Shown in pieces: positions 26,437 to 34,509 of a DNA stretch of 64,000 nt (the first letter of the stretch is position 1; every line of letters begins with the position of its first letter). The notes beneath the pieces were generated by a model, which was given only the letters and a program-made list of their open reading frames with translations, did no database searches and was not told the DNA's origin. This stretch comes from Planctomycetota bacterium (GTDB taxonomy: Bacteria > Planctomycetota > PLA2). The position numbers and the translations under genes are program-made. Where the stretch lies: positions 1 through 64,000 of the forward strand of contig JAJFFH010000060.1 of the NCBI GenBank assembly GCA_021776735.1. The letters are read 5' to 3'.

Positions 26437-26522
26437 ACTCGAATCTTGCCTGCGGATGGCTGGTCGCGGCGCGGCCCTTCGGCCCGACCCCGACGTCCGA
26501 TCCCGATCCCGACGATCCCCGG

Positions 26523-27449
26523 TCAGTCCGCTTGCGCGGACCCCGTGCTTCTTGCGCGGGGGAAGAGGACCGCGCCCAGGGCCACGCCGCCGAATACCGC
26601 GAGAAGGAACGGCCAGTCGCGCGTTGCCGGGAAGGTGATCGTGGCTACGAGGAGCGTTGTTGCGACCAGGATTGCGACCTGCTGGTTTCGGAACGGCGTG
26701 ACGCCGGTGCGCCGGGTTACCGCCAATACTGCGGCGAACAGCAACGTAACTTCTGCCGCGACGAAACTCCATGCGGCTGCCGTTGCGCCAAAGCCGGGAA
26801 CTAGCATGCCCAGCAGCACGATGTGCAGCGGTGTTATGAGTGCCCAGACAGCGCGGGCGCGTTGGGCCGAGATCAGGTTGCCGACGTACGCGCGCATCGA
26901 CAGCGGCAGCACGGCGACCGCGGCGATACGGATCGCGGTCGTGGGCCCCAGGAGCGCGAGCGCGAGGCTGGCGACCATGCCGGCGAGGCCGAAGCGCATG
27001 GTCTGCGTCCGGTAGTGGCGCCGGAAGTGCCACGGCACGATGCCGGACAAAGGGGCGACCGCTTGACGTGCGCGCGCGGCTCCGGCGCGGGCGGCAAGCA
27101 GGACGGTCAGCAGCACCCCGACCGCCGGTGCGAAGGCGCCGGCAGCCGCGGGCCCGGAGACGATCGCGAGGACGATCATTCCGCCGGACAGATGCGCCGC
27201 CTGGCACGCCGCCCGAAACCGCCGGTGCGTGAGCGCCGAACAGACGGCCAAACCGCCGGCACCGCATCCGAGCAACCCGAGCGTCGCCGGATCGACCCAA
27301 AGCGCTCCGGCGACGGTTCCCGCGAGGGCGGTGAGCCACGGCGCGTGCCCGGTCCGCTCTTGCCGCGGCAAGGGGTGGGTAATCGGGTCGGGCTGCGCGG
27401 GCGCGCGTAGGCCGACGGACGGCTGTTCGAGGGTGGTGGGCACTCTCAA
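26523..27449 (-). CDS. Hypothetical multi-pass membrane protein
   Basis: About 308 residues with eight to ten predicted membrane helices starting near residue 40 (for example G-L-L-G-C-G-A-G-G-L-A-V and A-I-R-I-A-A-V-A-V-L-P-L). A charged loop W-H-F-R-R-H-Y-R lies in the middle. The layout is reminiscent of UbiA- or YwiC-type membrane proteins, but I see no diagnostic motif. The start is uncertain: TTG 27449 and GTG 27443 are both possible. It is flanked on both sides by similar direct repeats, which raises the possibility that it was inserted as a unit. Confidence 0.5.
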   Translation of the reverse strand: MRVPTTLEQPSVGLRAPAQPDPITHPLPRQERTGHAPWLTALAGTVAGALWVDPATLGLLGCGAGGLAVCSALTHRRFRAACQAAHLSGGMIVLAIVSGPAAAGAFAPAVGVLLTVLLAARAGAARARQAVAPLSGIVPWHFRRHYRTQTMRFGLAGMVASLALALLGPTTAIRIAAVAVLPLSMRAYVGNLISAQRARAVWALITPLHIVLLGMLVPGFGATAAAWSFVAAEVTLLFAAVLAVTRRTGVTPFRNQQVAILVATTLLVATITFPATRDWPFLLAVFGGVALGAVLFPRARSTGSAQAD

Positions 27450-27978
27450 CTATCGACGGGCGAACCGTCTCGAATTGAGAGCGAAACGAATCTCGCCTTC
27501 GAAACTCGCCTGCGGCGATTCTCGTTAGCGGGGCGGGCGACCCTCCTGCCCGCGTGCGCCGACAGGCCGCCGGACGGACCCTGTGCCAGCGGACGGCTGG
27601 ACGCCGCGCGGCTCACCGGACGGCCTGCTCCCGCGTGCCTCGAAGCGCACGGATCGTCGGGTGTCTTGCTGGCGAGCCATACCGAGCCGGGATCAAAAGG
27701 ATGGTTTGCCGGAGCCGTTCTCGCGGAAGTCGTTGGTGATAAATCACTTATGTCGACTTCTGCGATCGATACCGAATCGTGATCACGTTGCCCTGCCGAC
27801 TTTGGAGACCGGTCGGCTGAGAGTCCGTAACCCTTTTATGCACAAAGACTTGCGGCACGAGTTCCGCCTAGAATCATCCTTCCGAGCCGGGCACGGTATG
27901 GCATGCCAGCAGAACGTTCGAGCGTCAGCTTGCCGTCGGCGCTGGCGCGGCGCGTGTGCGGCGGTCGGGCGCGTTCGC
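27450..27978. other. Gene-poor stretch
   Basis: After the right copy of repeat A, the sequence to 27978 shows no convincing reading frame. The open frames there overlap the oxidoreductase gene and have composition of reverse-strand shadows. A GCCATACCGAGCC segment near 27677 recurs at 55933 within a terminator-like hairpin. Nothing else is recognised. Confidence 0.5.
27508..27574. repeat. Direct repeat A, right copy
   Basis: Imperfect second copy of the repeat at 26371-26436. It begins with a degenerate CGAAACTCGCC/GGCGATTCTCG hairpin. Confidence 0.65.
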
Positions 27979-29334
27979 CTACTGGCCGACCTCACGAAGA
28001 GCGGCTTCCGCCCGGCCCGCGGCGCTCGCGACGATTTCCGACAGCGACGGGTGGACGTGGATCATGTCGGTTAGCGACGTGATGTGGTTGCGCCACTTCA
28101 TCACCGGGATGATCTCGTGCAGCAGGATCGACGCGTTCGCGCCGACGATATGGGCCCCGAGGATCTTGCCCTCGAGGTCGAGCAGGAGTTTCACGAGGCC
28201 GTGCTCCTCCTTGATGGCGCGGCCCTTGGTCGAGGACGAATACGGCGTGGATCCGGTCACGTATTCGACGCCGGCGGCGGCCAGTTCGCGTTCGGTCTTG
28301 CCGATCCCGGCGAGCTCCGGCTCCGTGAACACCGCGTGGGGCATGGCCGTGCCGTAGTCGATCGGCTCGTCGATCTGCCCGAGGATGCGACGCGCGACGT
28401 ACTTCGCTTCGAAGCTGGCAGCGTGCGTGAACGCGTGGCGGCCGTTGACGTCGCCGACCGCATAGACCCCCTCGACGCTCGTCTGCAGGTTGTCGTCGGT
28501 CGGGACAAACCCGCGCTCGGTGACGGCGATGTCGGTGTGTTCGAGTCCGATGTCGTCGCTGTTCGGCACCCGGCCGATGGCGAGCAGCAGCGCCTCGGTC
28601 TCCAGTGTGTCGCCGTTGCCGAACGTGAGGCGGTACGCCGCGCCATCGTGTTCCGCACTCTTGATCTCGGTGTCGAACAAGACATCGACGCGCCCGGTGA
28701 ACGCGTCCTGGAAGATCCGGCGCGTGTCCTCCTCCTCGACCGGCAACAGCGTGTCGTTGCGCACCAGCATGTGCGTCTCGATGCCGACGCCGTGGAAGAA
28801 GTGCGCGAGTTCCACCGCGATGAATCCGCCGCCGATGATCGCAATGGACTGCGGCGCGCGTTCGATCTGGAACACCTCGTCGCTGGTCCAGTAGGGCACG
28901 CCGAGATCGATCCGCCGCGGGCGCGTCCCGGTGCCGATGACGATGCGCGGCGCCGTGATTTCATCTCCGTTGACAGCAATCGTGTGGTTGCCCGTGAAAC
29001 GCCCGTGGCCGCGAAACAGCGTGACGAACTCGGAGAGACCGCTCTCGATCTGCGCATCGAACGCGTTGATGTAGTCGCGCGTGTCCTTCAAGATCGCGTC
29101 GGCATCGATGTCGTCGATGCGGGCGTCGATGTGAAACCGCCCGGCGCCACGAATCGCGTCCGCGACATCGGCATGCGCGAGCACCAGTTTTGACGGAATG
29201 CAGCCGCGGTTGGGACACGTTCCGCCGAGCGGCCCCTTCTCGACGACCGCGACCTGGAGCCCCGCCGCGCCGGCGTCCCGAATCACATCGAACGAGTTTC
29301 CGGCCCCAAGGACGATGACATCGAAGGTCTTCAT
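27979..29334 (-). CDS. Pyridine nucleotide-disulfide oxidoreductase (mycothione reductase/Lpd-like)
   Basis: 451 residues with the class I layout: N-terminal FAD site, redox-active C-x-x-x-x-C in G-G-T-C-P-N-R-G-C-I-P-S-K (about 38-50), NAD(P)-binding I-I-G-G-G-F-I-A-V-E near 168, Y-A-V-G-D-V near 300 and the C-terminal H-V-H-P-S-L-S-E catalytic His/Glu. The first Rossmann motif is G-A-G-N-S-F rather than G-x-G-x-x-G. That arrangement is closer to mycothione reductase than to ordinary dihydrolipoamide dehydrogenase, and the disulfide loop has Pro-Asn-Arg instead of Leu-Asn-x. Substrate is therefore uncertain. It lies 32 bases downstream of apt, with a 12-mer copy in the gap on its 5' side. 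Confidence 0.85.
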   Translation of the reverse strand: MKTFDVIVLGAGNSFDVIRDAGAAGLQVAVVEKGPLGGTCPNRGCIPSKLVLAHADVADAIRGAGRFHIDARIDDIDADAILKDTRDYINAFDAQIESGLSEFVTLFRGHGRFTGNHTIAVNGDEITAPRIVIGTGTRPRRIDLGVPYWTSDEVFQIERAPQSIAIIGGGFIAVELAHFFHGVGIETHMLVRNDTLLPVEEEDTRRIFQDAFTGRVDVLFDTEIKSAEHDGAAYRLTFGNGDTLETEALLLAIGRVPNSDDIGLEHTDIAVTERGFVPTDDNLQTSVEGVYAVGDVNGRHAFTHAASFEAKYVARRILGQIDEPIDYGTAMPHAVFTEPELAGIGKTERELAAAGVEYVTGSTPYSSSTKGRAIKEEHGLVKLLLDLEGKILGAHIVGANASILLHEIIPVMKWRNHITSLTDMIHVHPSLSEIVASAAGRAEAALREVGQ

Positions 29335-29345
29335 CCGCGTAGCGT

Positions 29346-29357
29346 ACGGACGGCGAT
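29346..29357 (+). repeat. 12-mer ACGGACGGCGAT, copy 7
   Basis: Exact, between the disulfide oxidoreductase and apt genes. Confidence 0.95.
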
Positions 29358-29366
29358 GCTTTCGGG

Positions 29367-29900
29367 CTAGAACTCGACGAGGGAGTGGATGGTCTGGTTG
29401 CCCAGACGCTCCCGGCCCTTCAGAAAGCCCAGCTCGAGGACCACGACCACGCTCGCGATCGTGGCGCCAAGCTCTTCCGTGATGTCGCAGGCCGCGCGGG
29501 CGGTGCCGCCGGTGGCCAGCAAGTCGTCCACGATCAAGACGCGCTTGCCGGGGCCGAACGCGTCCTGGTGGATTTCCAGGGCGTCCGTGCCGTACTCGAG
29601 TTCGTATTCCGCGCGGACCGTTTTCCACGGGAGCTTGCCGGGTTTTCTCGCCGGGACAAAGCCCGCGCCAAGGCGGTGCGCGACCGGGGCGCCGAAGATG
29701 AACCCGCGGCTCTCGATCGCCAGCACGTGCGTGGGGTGCGATCCGCGCGCTTTTTCGACCATCCAGTCGGTGACCCGTTCGAACAGCTGGTCGTTGGCGA
29801 GCAGCGGCGAGATGTCCTTGAACATGATGCCGGGCTTGGGGAAGTCGGGAACCTCGCGAATGTGTTCCCGGACGAGGTCTCGAAGACTCTGGCTGTTCAC
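29367..29900 (-). CDS. apt: Adenine phosphoribosyltransferase
   Basis: 177 residues. It salvages adenine to AMP using PRPP. Family signatures are the N-terminal P-D-F-P-K-P-G-I-M-F-K-D-I-S-P, I-E-S-R-G-F-I-F-G-A-P and the PRPP loop V-L-I-V-D-D-L-L-A-T-G-G-T. The GTG at 29900 has GGAGGA five bases upstream and overlaps the argS stop by four bases; the longer frame is rejected. Cotranscribed with argS. Confidence 0.95.
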   Translation of the reverse strand: MNSQSLRDLVREHIREVPDFPKPGIMFKDISPLLANDQLFERVTDWMVEKARGSHPTHVLAIESRGFIFGAPVAHRLGAGFVPARKPGKLPWKTVRAEYELEYGTDALEIHQDAFGPGKRVLIVDDLLATGGTARAACDITEELGATIASVVVVLELGFLKGRERLGNQTIHSLVEF

Positions 29901-31597
29901 ATTTCCTCCACGGGGTCGATGCCCAAGAGTCGCAGACCGGCGGCGAGCGTGCAACGAACCTTGTCGACCAGCCACAGCCGCGCCGTCTTTGTCGCGTCGT
30001 CATCGACGAGGACGCGCAGCGACGCATCGCGCGAACCGGCGGTGTGGTACGAGCGGAATCCGCGTGCCAGGTCATAGAGCGCGTTGGACACGTGCGACGG
30101 CTCGCACTCCGCACAGGCCTTGCCGACCGCATCGGAAAACTCCGCGAGGCGGCGCACGAGCGTCCACTCGTGGTCGTCGGTCAGCCGGGAAGCATCGCCG
30201 TCCGTCTGCTTTGACTCGGTGTAGCCCCCCTTGCGGAGAATCGAACAGGCCGAGGCGTGCACATATTGGAGATAGGGGCCGGTGCGTCCATCGAACGAGA
30301 GGATCGCGTTCCAGTCGAAGTTGATGTTCTTGGTGGTCGGGAATCCGACGTCGCAAAAGATCACGGCGGCGGTGCCGACGGCTTTCGCGACGGCCGCCTT
30401 GTCGGCGAGGTCGGAGTTTTTTTCCTCGACGACCGCGCGCGCGCGCCGTTCGCCCTCGCGCAGTACCTCTTCCAGATGGGTGCCGCCGCCTTCGCGCGTT
30501 TTGGCGCGGCTGCCATCGACGAGAACCTGTCCGAACTTGACGTGGCGGCAGCGGTCGGCCCAGTCGTGCCCGGTCGTCTTGAGCGCGGCGAAGAGCTGGC
30601 GGAAGTACAGCTCCTGCGCGATGTCGACGACGTAGAGCATCTTGGCGAAGCCGAAACGCTCCATGCGGTCGCGCGCCGCGGCGAGATCGCGGGTCTGGTA
30701 CAGCGAAGCGCCGTCGCTCTTGCGGATCAGGAACTTGCCGAGTTTCTTCCCCGCGTTCTGGAGGTCGATGACGACGCCACCCTCGGACTCCTCGGCCGTG
30801 CGGTTTTCGAGCAGCTCTTCGACAAGAGCCTGGCCGGACTTCACGTACATTTTCTCGCCATCCACGACGTCGTGGCGGATGCCGAGCCAGTCGTAGACCG
30901 TCTGGAACTCGCCGAGGGAAAGCCGACGCGCGCTTTCCCAGTGGCGCAGCGCTTCCGGATCGTCCTCCTCGAGGCGCTTGGCCCAGGCGCGCGCCCGGTC
31001 CATGGCCCCGTCGTTTTCCGTGCAGAAGTTCGAGGCCTGCACGTACGTCCGGTTGTAGGCCGCGATCGATTCGGGCTCGCCGAACTCCTCGATGCCGACC
31101 ATGAGCTTGCCGAACGCGGTGCCGAGGTCGCCGAGAAAGTTGAGGCCGACGACTTCGTAGCCGCGACGGCGGTGGAGGTTGCACAGGACCTGGCCGATCA
31201 TGCTCGACCGCAGGTGGTGAAAGAGCAGCGGCTTGGCGATGTTGGGCGAGCCGTAATCGATCACGACGGCTTGGCCCGCGCCCTCGTCGGACGCGCCGAT
31301 GTTGTCGGTGACCGATTGCAGCACCTTGCGGGTGAAGGTCGGGCGGTCGAGCCTGAAGTTGACGAACGGGCCGGCGGCTTCGGCGGAGGCGAGCAGGCCG
31401 CCCGGCTCAAACGCGTCGGCCACGGCGGCGGCGACTTGCGGCGGCGACTTGCCCAACTGCTTGGCGAAGCGGAAACACGGCAGCGTCAGGTCGGCCCGGT
31501 CGCGCTCCTTGGGGACGGTGACCGAGGATCGGGCTGCGTTTTCCGGCACGCCTGCGCGCGCCGCGACGGCGGCGATGGCATCGATGAATTCCTGCAC
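29897..31597 (-). CDS. argS: Arginyl-tRNA synthetase
   Basis: 566 residues, normal length. The N-terminal additional domain, catalytic Rossmann core (S-P-N-I-A-K-P near 114), N-F-L-G-D-L-G-T and the C-terminal D-G-R-T-G-P-Y-L-Q-Y-x-H-A anticodon-binding region identify ArgRS. The class I HIGH element, normally H-V-G-H-L-R-S, reads L-F-H-H-L-R-S here, an unusual substitution of the first His and the Gly. GTG start at 31597. A 12-mer copy encodes T-D-G-D at about 465-468 in a hydrophilic stretch before the C-terminal helices. It lies 12 bases downstream of the NUDIX-HD gene. Confidence 0.93.
   Translation of the reverse strand: MQEFIDAIAAVAARAGVPENAARSSVTVPKERDRADLTLPCFRFAKQLGKSPPQVAAAVADAFEPGGLLASAEAAGPFVNFRLDRPTFTRKVLQSVTDNIGASDEGAGQAVVIDYGSPNIAKPLLFHHLRSSMIGQVLCNLHRRRGYEVVGLNFLGDLGTAFGKLMVGIEEFGEPESIAAYNRTYVQASNFCTENDGAMDRARAWAKRLEEDDPEALRHWESARRLSLGEFQTVYDWLGIRHDVVDGEKMYVKSGQALVEELLENRTAEESEGGVVIDLQNAGKKLGKFLIRKSDGASLYQTRDLAAARDRMERFGFAKMLYVVDIAQELYFRQLFAALKTTGHDWADRCRHVKFGQVLVDGSRAKTREGGGTHLEEVLREGERRARAVVEEKNSDLADKAAVAKAVGTAAVIFCDVGFPTTKNINFDWNAILSFDGRTGPYLQYVHASACSILRKGGYTESKQTDGDASRLTDDHEWTLVRRLAEFSDAVGKACAECEPSHVSNALYDLARGFRSYHTAGSRDASLRVLVDDDATKTARLWLVDKVRCTLAAGLRLLGIDPVEEM
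30194..30205 (-). repeat. 12-mer ACGGACGGCGAT, copy 8
   Basis: Exact, in argS, read as Thr-Asp-Gly-Asp. Confidence 0.95.
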
Positions 31598-31609
31598 GGG
31601 GCGTGAAGA

Positions 31610-32635
31610 CTAGGAGATCCGGAGCGTGTCGTAGAGGTTTTCCCCGCTCGCCGCTTCCCATTCGGCGGCCAGCTCCCGTGAAACTTCGAGCGAACGGTCC
31701 AAAAAGCGCGACGGGCCGTACCGCGCCACGAGGTCGTCAAAGCGTGTTTCCATCGAGACGCGCCGGGCGCCCGCGGCAAGAAAGTCCGCCAGCGCCACGC
31801 ACTTTTCCAGCGGCGTGAACGTGAGCAGATCGCAAGCCAAAAACATCGCCGTCCCGAGCTCCCCGTCGGCGAACTCCTCGAAGTCGCGCCCCTTGACATA
31901 GTGGCTGAGACAAGGCGCCGCCCAACCGGCCCAACCTTCGGCGCTGGCGATCAGGAACCCCTCCAGGGGATGGCGCGCGTCGTGCGTCCTGGCCCGTCCG
32001 ATGTCATGCAGCCATCCACAGGCCGCAGCGACGTCCGCTCCCGACCCCGACCCCGAACCCGAGGACCCCGACCCCCCGAACCCCCATCCCAACGCCAAGT
32101 CATGCGCCATCGCCGCCACCTGCGCGGAATGGGCCACGACGGGAGCGTCCGCCCCGACATGCCGGACCAGGAGGGCGCGGGCGTCAGCCAACGGACGGCG
32201 ATCTCGGAGGGCGGGATCCTTGAAGAACACCGCCGCGCGGTCGAGGACCTTTCGGCTGTTTTCGTGCGGCAGGAGCGGGCTCGCTTTGTGGTAGGGGAGC
32301 CATGCGGACCGGTCGTGCTCGCGCGACAGCACGACATCGCCCGGCGGGGCCTCGGCGCCGAAGTAGATCACGGTCTTGGGGCCTTTGCGGACGCGGTAGG
32401 TGATTTCGACCAAAAACCAGGGATGGCCGGTGGGGATATCGAGGCCGCATTCCTCGCGGGTCTCGCGGCGGGCGGTTGCCCGGTCGTCCTCCCCGGGGTC
32501 GGCGTGGCCCTTGGGGAAGCCCCATTCGCCGTGCTTGGTGGCCCTGAGCAGTAGATAGGAAAGCCCGCCGCCGGCCTCCCGACGGAACACGACGTAACCC
32601 GCGGCCTGGATTTGGTTAGAATTCGCCCGCGCCAT
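31610..32635 (-). CDS. NUDIX-HD fusion hydrolase
   Basis: 341 residues from ATG 32635. The N-terminal NUDIX domain (about 8-140) has a perfect Nudix box (G-x5-E-x7-R-E-x-x-E-E-x-G, about 42-64), resembling Ap4A/dinucleoside polyphosphate hydrolases. The C-terminal HD domain has H-S-A-Q-V near 168 and C-G-W-L-H-D-I-G near 210. Between His and the HD pair lies a Gly/Ser low-complexity insertion, matching a GA-CCCC-rich microsatellite at 32041-32090. It probably hydrolyses nucleotide polyphosphates. Start codons of this gene and hxlB overlap on opposite strands. Confidence 0.82.
   Translation of the reverse strand: MARANSNQIQAAGYVVFRREAGGGLSYLLLRATKHGEWGFPKGHADPGEDDRATARRETREECGLDIPTGHPWFLVEITYRVRKGPKTVIYFGAEAPPGDVVLSREHDRSAWLPYHKASPLLPHENSRKVLDRAAVFFKDPALRDRRPLADARALLVRHVGADAPVVAHSAQVAAMAHDLALGWGFGGSGSSGSGSGSGADVAAACGWLHDIGRARTHDARHPLEGFLIASAEGWAGWAAPCLSHYVKGRDFEEFADGELGTAMFLACDLLTFTPLEKCVALADFLAAGARRVSMETRFDDLVARYGPSRFLDRSLEVSRELAAEWEAASGENLYDTLRIS
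32191..32202 (+). repeat. 12-mer ACGGACGGCGAT, copy 9
   Basis: Exact, antisense within the NUDIX-HD gene. Confidence 0.95.
32617..32622 (+). promoter_or_regulatory. TAGAAT, -10-like for hxlB
   Basis: The hexamer ends 11 bases before the hxlB ATG at 32634. It lies inside the NUDIX-HD coding sequence because the two start codons overlap. Confidence 0.4.
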
Positions 32636-33164
32636 GATGCCCATTCTGCGCGACCTCCAAACGATCCTCTCGGCCCTGGATGCCGCGCGGACAGGCGAGT
32701 TCGTGTGCGACGTGGCCGGCGCGCCGCGGGTGTTCGTGTTCGGGCTCGGCCGCTCCGGCCTCGTAGCCCGCATGTTCGGCATGCGGCTCGTTCATCTGGG
32801 CCGCGAGGCCACGATCGTCGGCGACACGACCACGCCCGCGATCCGCAAGGACGACCTCCTGGTCGTCTGCTCCCGCACGGGCCAGTCCGTTTTTCTGCAC
32901 CACGTCGTCAATCTGGCCCACAACAAAGGCGCGAAGGTCGCGGCAATCCTCGGTCCGGGTGCGACCACGCTGGCGGAACTCGCCGACCTTGCCGTGGTCC
33001 TGCCGATGGACGCCGCGGCGGGCAACGGCGGGCCGCAACAGCCGATGGGTTCGCTCTTCGAGCAGGCGCTGCATCTATACCTCGATGCGGTGGTCCTGGA
33101 GCTCATGCACGCGCTCGAAAAGACCCCGGAGGACATGGAGCGGGTCCACAGCAACCTGCCGTAG
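32634..33164 (+). CDS. hxlB: 6-phospho-3-hexuloisomerase (SIS domain)
   Basis: 176 residues. It isomerises arabino-3-hexulose 6-phosphate to fructose 6-phosphate in the ribulose monophosphate pathway. The SIS fold shows G-L-G-R-S-G near 38, M-R-L-V-H-L-G, G-D-T-T-T-P-A-I near 63 and C-S-R-T-G-Q-S near 79, with the family's G-S-L-F-E-Q near 141. The synthase partner HxlA is not in the window. An alternative Met is at 32637. It is divergent from the NUDIX-HD gene with overlapping ATGs. Confidence 0.85.
   Translation: MMPILRDLQTILSALDAARTGEFVCDVAGAPRVFVFGLGRSGLVARMFGMRLVHLGREATIVGDTTTPAIRKDDLLVVCSRTGQSVFLHHVVNLAHNKGAKVAAILGPGATTLAELADLAVVLPMDAAAGNGGPQQPMGSLFEQALHLYLDAVVLELMHALEKTPEDMERVHSNLP
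32643..32648 (-). promoter_or_regulatory. CAGAAT, -10-like for NUDIX-HD gene
   Basis: On the minus strand, CAGAAT ends seven bases before the ATG at 32635 and lies inside hxlB. With the opposing TAGAAT this makes interlocked divergent promoters. Confidence 0.35.
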
Positions 33165-33197
33165 TCCCCCCTTCGGCGCCCCTGCACCCCCTGTCCA

Positions 33198-33264
33198 GCC
33201 CCCCGATCCGGACCACAGCCCCCCGATCCGGACTACAGGGGGGCCCCGATCCGGACGCACGGGA
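33198..33264. repeat. Tandem CCCCGATCCGGAC repeats
   Basis: Two 20-base units (33198-33217, 33218-33237) differ at one base, and a third, longer unit follows. They lie between hxlB and the thiolase gene. Too few and spacerless for a CRISPR; could act as iterated sites. Confidence 0.75.
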
Positions 33265-33327
33265 TGGCAGTCCTTGGCCGTCCGGGGAAAATGCGAAGAT
33301 TACCCCGTTGACTCGCGAGGAGTATTG

Positions 33328-34509
33328 ATGCGACAGGCTGTAATCGTCGGCGCGGCCCGGACCGCGGTCGGAAGGCTTCAGGGCACGTTGGCCGGATTTG
33401 CCGCCCCGCGGCTGGGTTCGATCGCCATCAGGGCGGCGCTCGAGCGCGCGGGCGTGGCACCGGACGCCGTGGACGAGGTCATCATGGGCAACGTGCTGCA
33501 GGCCGGCGTGGGCCAAAACCCGGCACGGCAGGCCGCCCTTGGCGCGGACTTTCCGCCGACGATCGCGGCCTACACCATCAACAAGGTCTGCGGCTCGGGA
33601 CTCAAGTCCGTGGCGCTGGCGGCCCAGGCGATCAAAGCCGGGGACGGCGATGTCTTTGTCGCCGGCGGCATGGAGTCGATGACCAACGCGCCGTATTTCC
33701 TGCGCAAGGCGCGCGCGGGCGTTCGGCTCGGGCACACCGAGCTTGAGGACGCGATGGTGGCGGACGGGCTGTGGGATGTCTACGAGGACTACCACATGGG
33801 CAACACCGCCGAGCTCGTCGCCGACAAGTACGACGTCACGCGCCAGGCGCAGGACGAGTACGCTGCCGAGAGCCACGCGAAGGCCGCGGCGGCCGCGGAG
33901 GCGGGCAAGTTCGCCGCCGAAATCGTGCCGGTCGAGGTTCCGCAGCGCAAGGCCGACCCGATCCTGTTTGCGACCGACGAGGGTGTGCGGCCCGGCACGA
34001 CGCCGGAGAAGATCGGTTCGATGCGGCCCGCGTTCCGCAAGGACGGCTCCGTGACGGCGGCGAACGCCAGCCAGATTTCCGATGGCGGCGCCGCGGTCGT
34101 CGTCATGGAAGAGGAAAAGGCCAAGTCGCTGGGGCTCACGCCGCTCGCTCGAATCACCGGGTATGCGACCGGCGGGGTCGAGCCCAAGTGGGTCATGATG
34201 GCGCCCGTCCAGGCCGTAAAAAAGCTCAACGAGCAGCGCGGCACGGCGGTGGGCGACTACGACGTCGTCGAGCTCAACGAGGCGTTTTCGTCGCAGGCGT
34301 GCGCGGTCACGCGCGAACTCGGGTTCGACCCGGCGCGCGTCAACGTGCACGGTGGCGCGGTGGCGATCGGCCACCCGATCGGCGCGTCCGGCTGCCGCAT
34401 CCTGGTAACGCTTCTGCACGCGATGGCGGACCGCGGCGCGGCCACGGGCCTCGCGACCCTTTGTCTCGGCGGCGGCAACGCGGTCGCCCTTTCGGTGGAG
34501 CGCGTCTGA
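33328..34509 (+). CDS. Acetyl-CoA acyltransferase (thiolase)
   Basis: 393 residues. Thiolase II fold with the acyl-carrier Cys88 (K-V-C-G-S-G), the catalytic His near 349 in G-H-P-I-G-A-S-G and the second Cys near 379 in C-L-G-G-G. Length and sequence fit acetyl-CoA C-acetyltransferase: cleavage or condensation of acetoacetyl-CoA or longer 3-ketoacyl-CoA. GAGGAG precedes the ATG at 33328. First gene of a four-gene acyl-CoA oxidation operon; its stop shares one base with the next start. Confidence 0.95.
   Translation: MRQAVIVGAARTAVGRLQGTLAGFAAPRLGSIAIRAALERAGVAPDAVDEVIMGNVLQAGVGQNPARQAALGADFPPTIAAYTINKVCGSGLKSVALAAQAIKAGDGDVFVAGGMESMTNAPYFLRKARAGVRLGHTELEDAMVADGLWDVYEDYHMGNTAELVADKYDVTRQAQDEYAAESHAKAAAAAEAGKFAAEIVPVEVPQRKADPILFATDEGVRPGTTPEKIGSMRPAFRKDGSVTAANASQISDGGAAVVVMEEEKAKSLGLTPLARITGYATGGVEPKWVMMAPVQAVKKLNEQRGTAVGDYDVVELNEAFSSQACAVTRELGFDPARVNVHGGAVAIGHPIGASGCRILVTLLHAMADRGAATGLATLCLGGGNAVALSVERV

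Noticed and set aside
26359..27339. 326-codon minus-strand frame overlapping the multi-pass membrane protein
   Set aside because: Composition is Arg/Gly/Ala-rich as in frame shadows, while the alternative frame is a coherent membrane protein.
27583..28074. 163-codon plus-strand frame
   Set aside because: Overlaps the 3' end of the disulfide oxidoreductase antisense and lacks recognisable features.
33198..33264. Possible CRISPR array
   Set aside because: Repeat units are adjacent with no unique spacers and only three copies; no cas genes.
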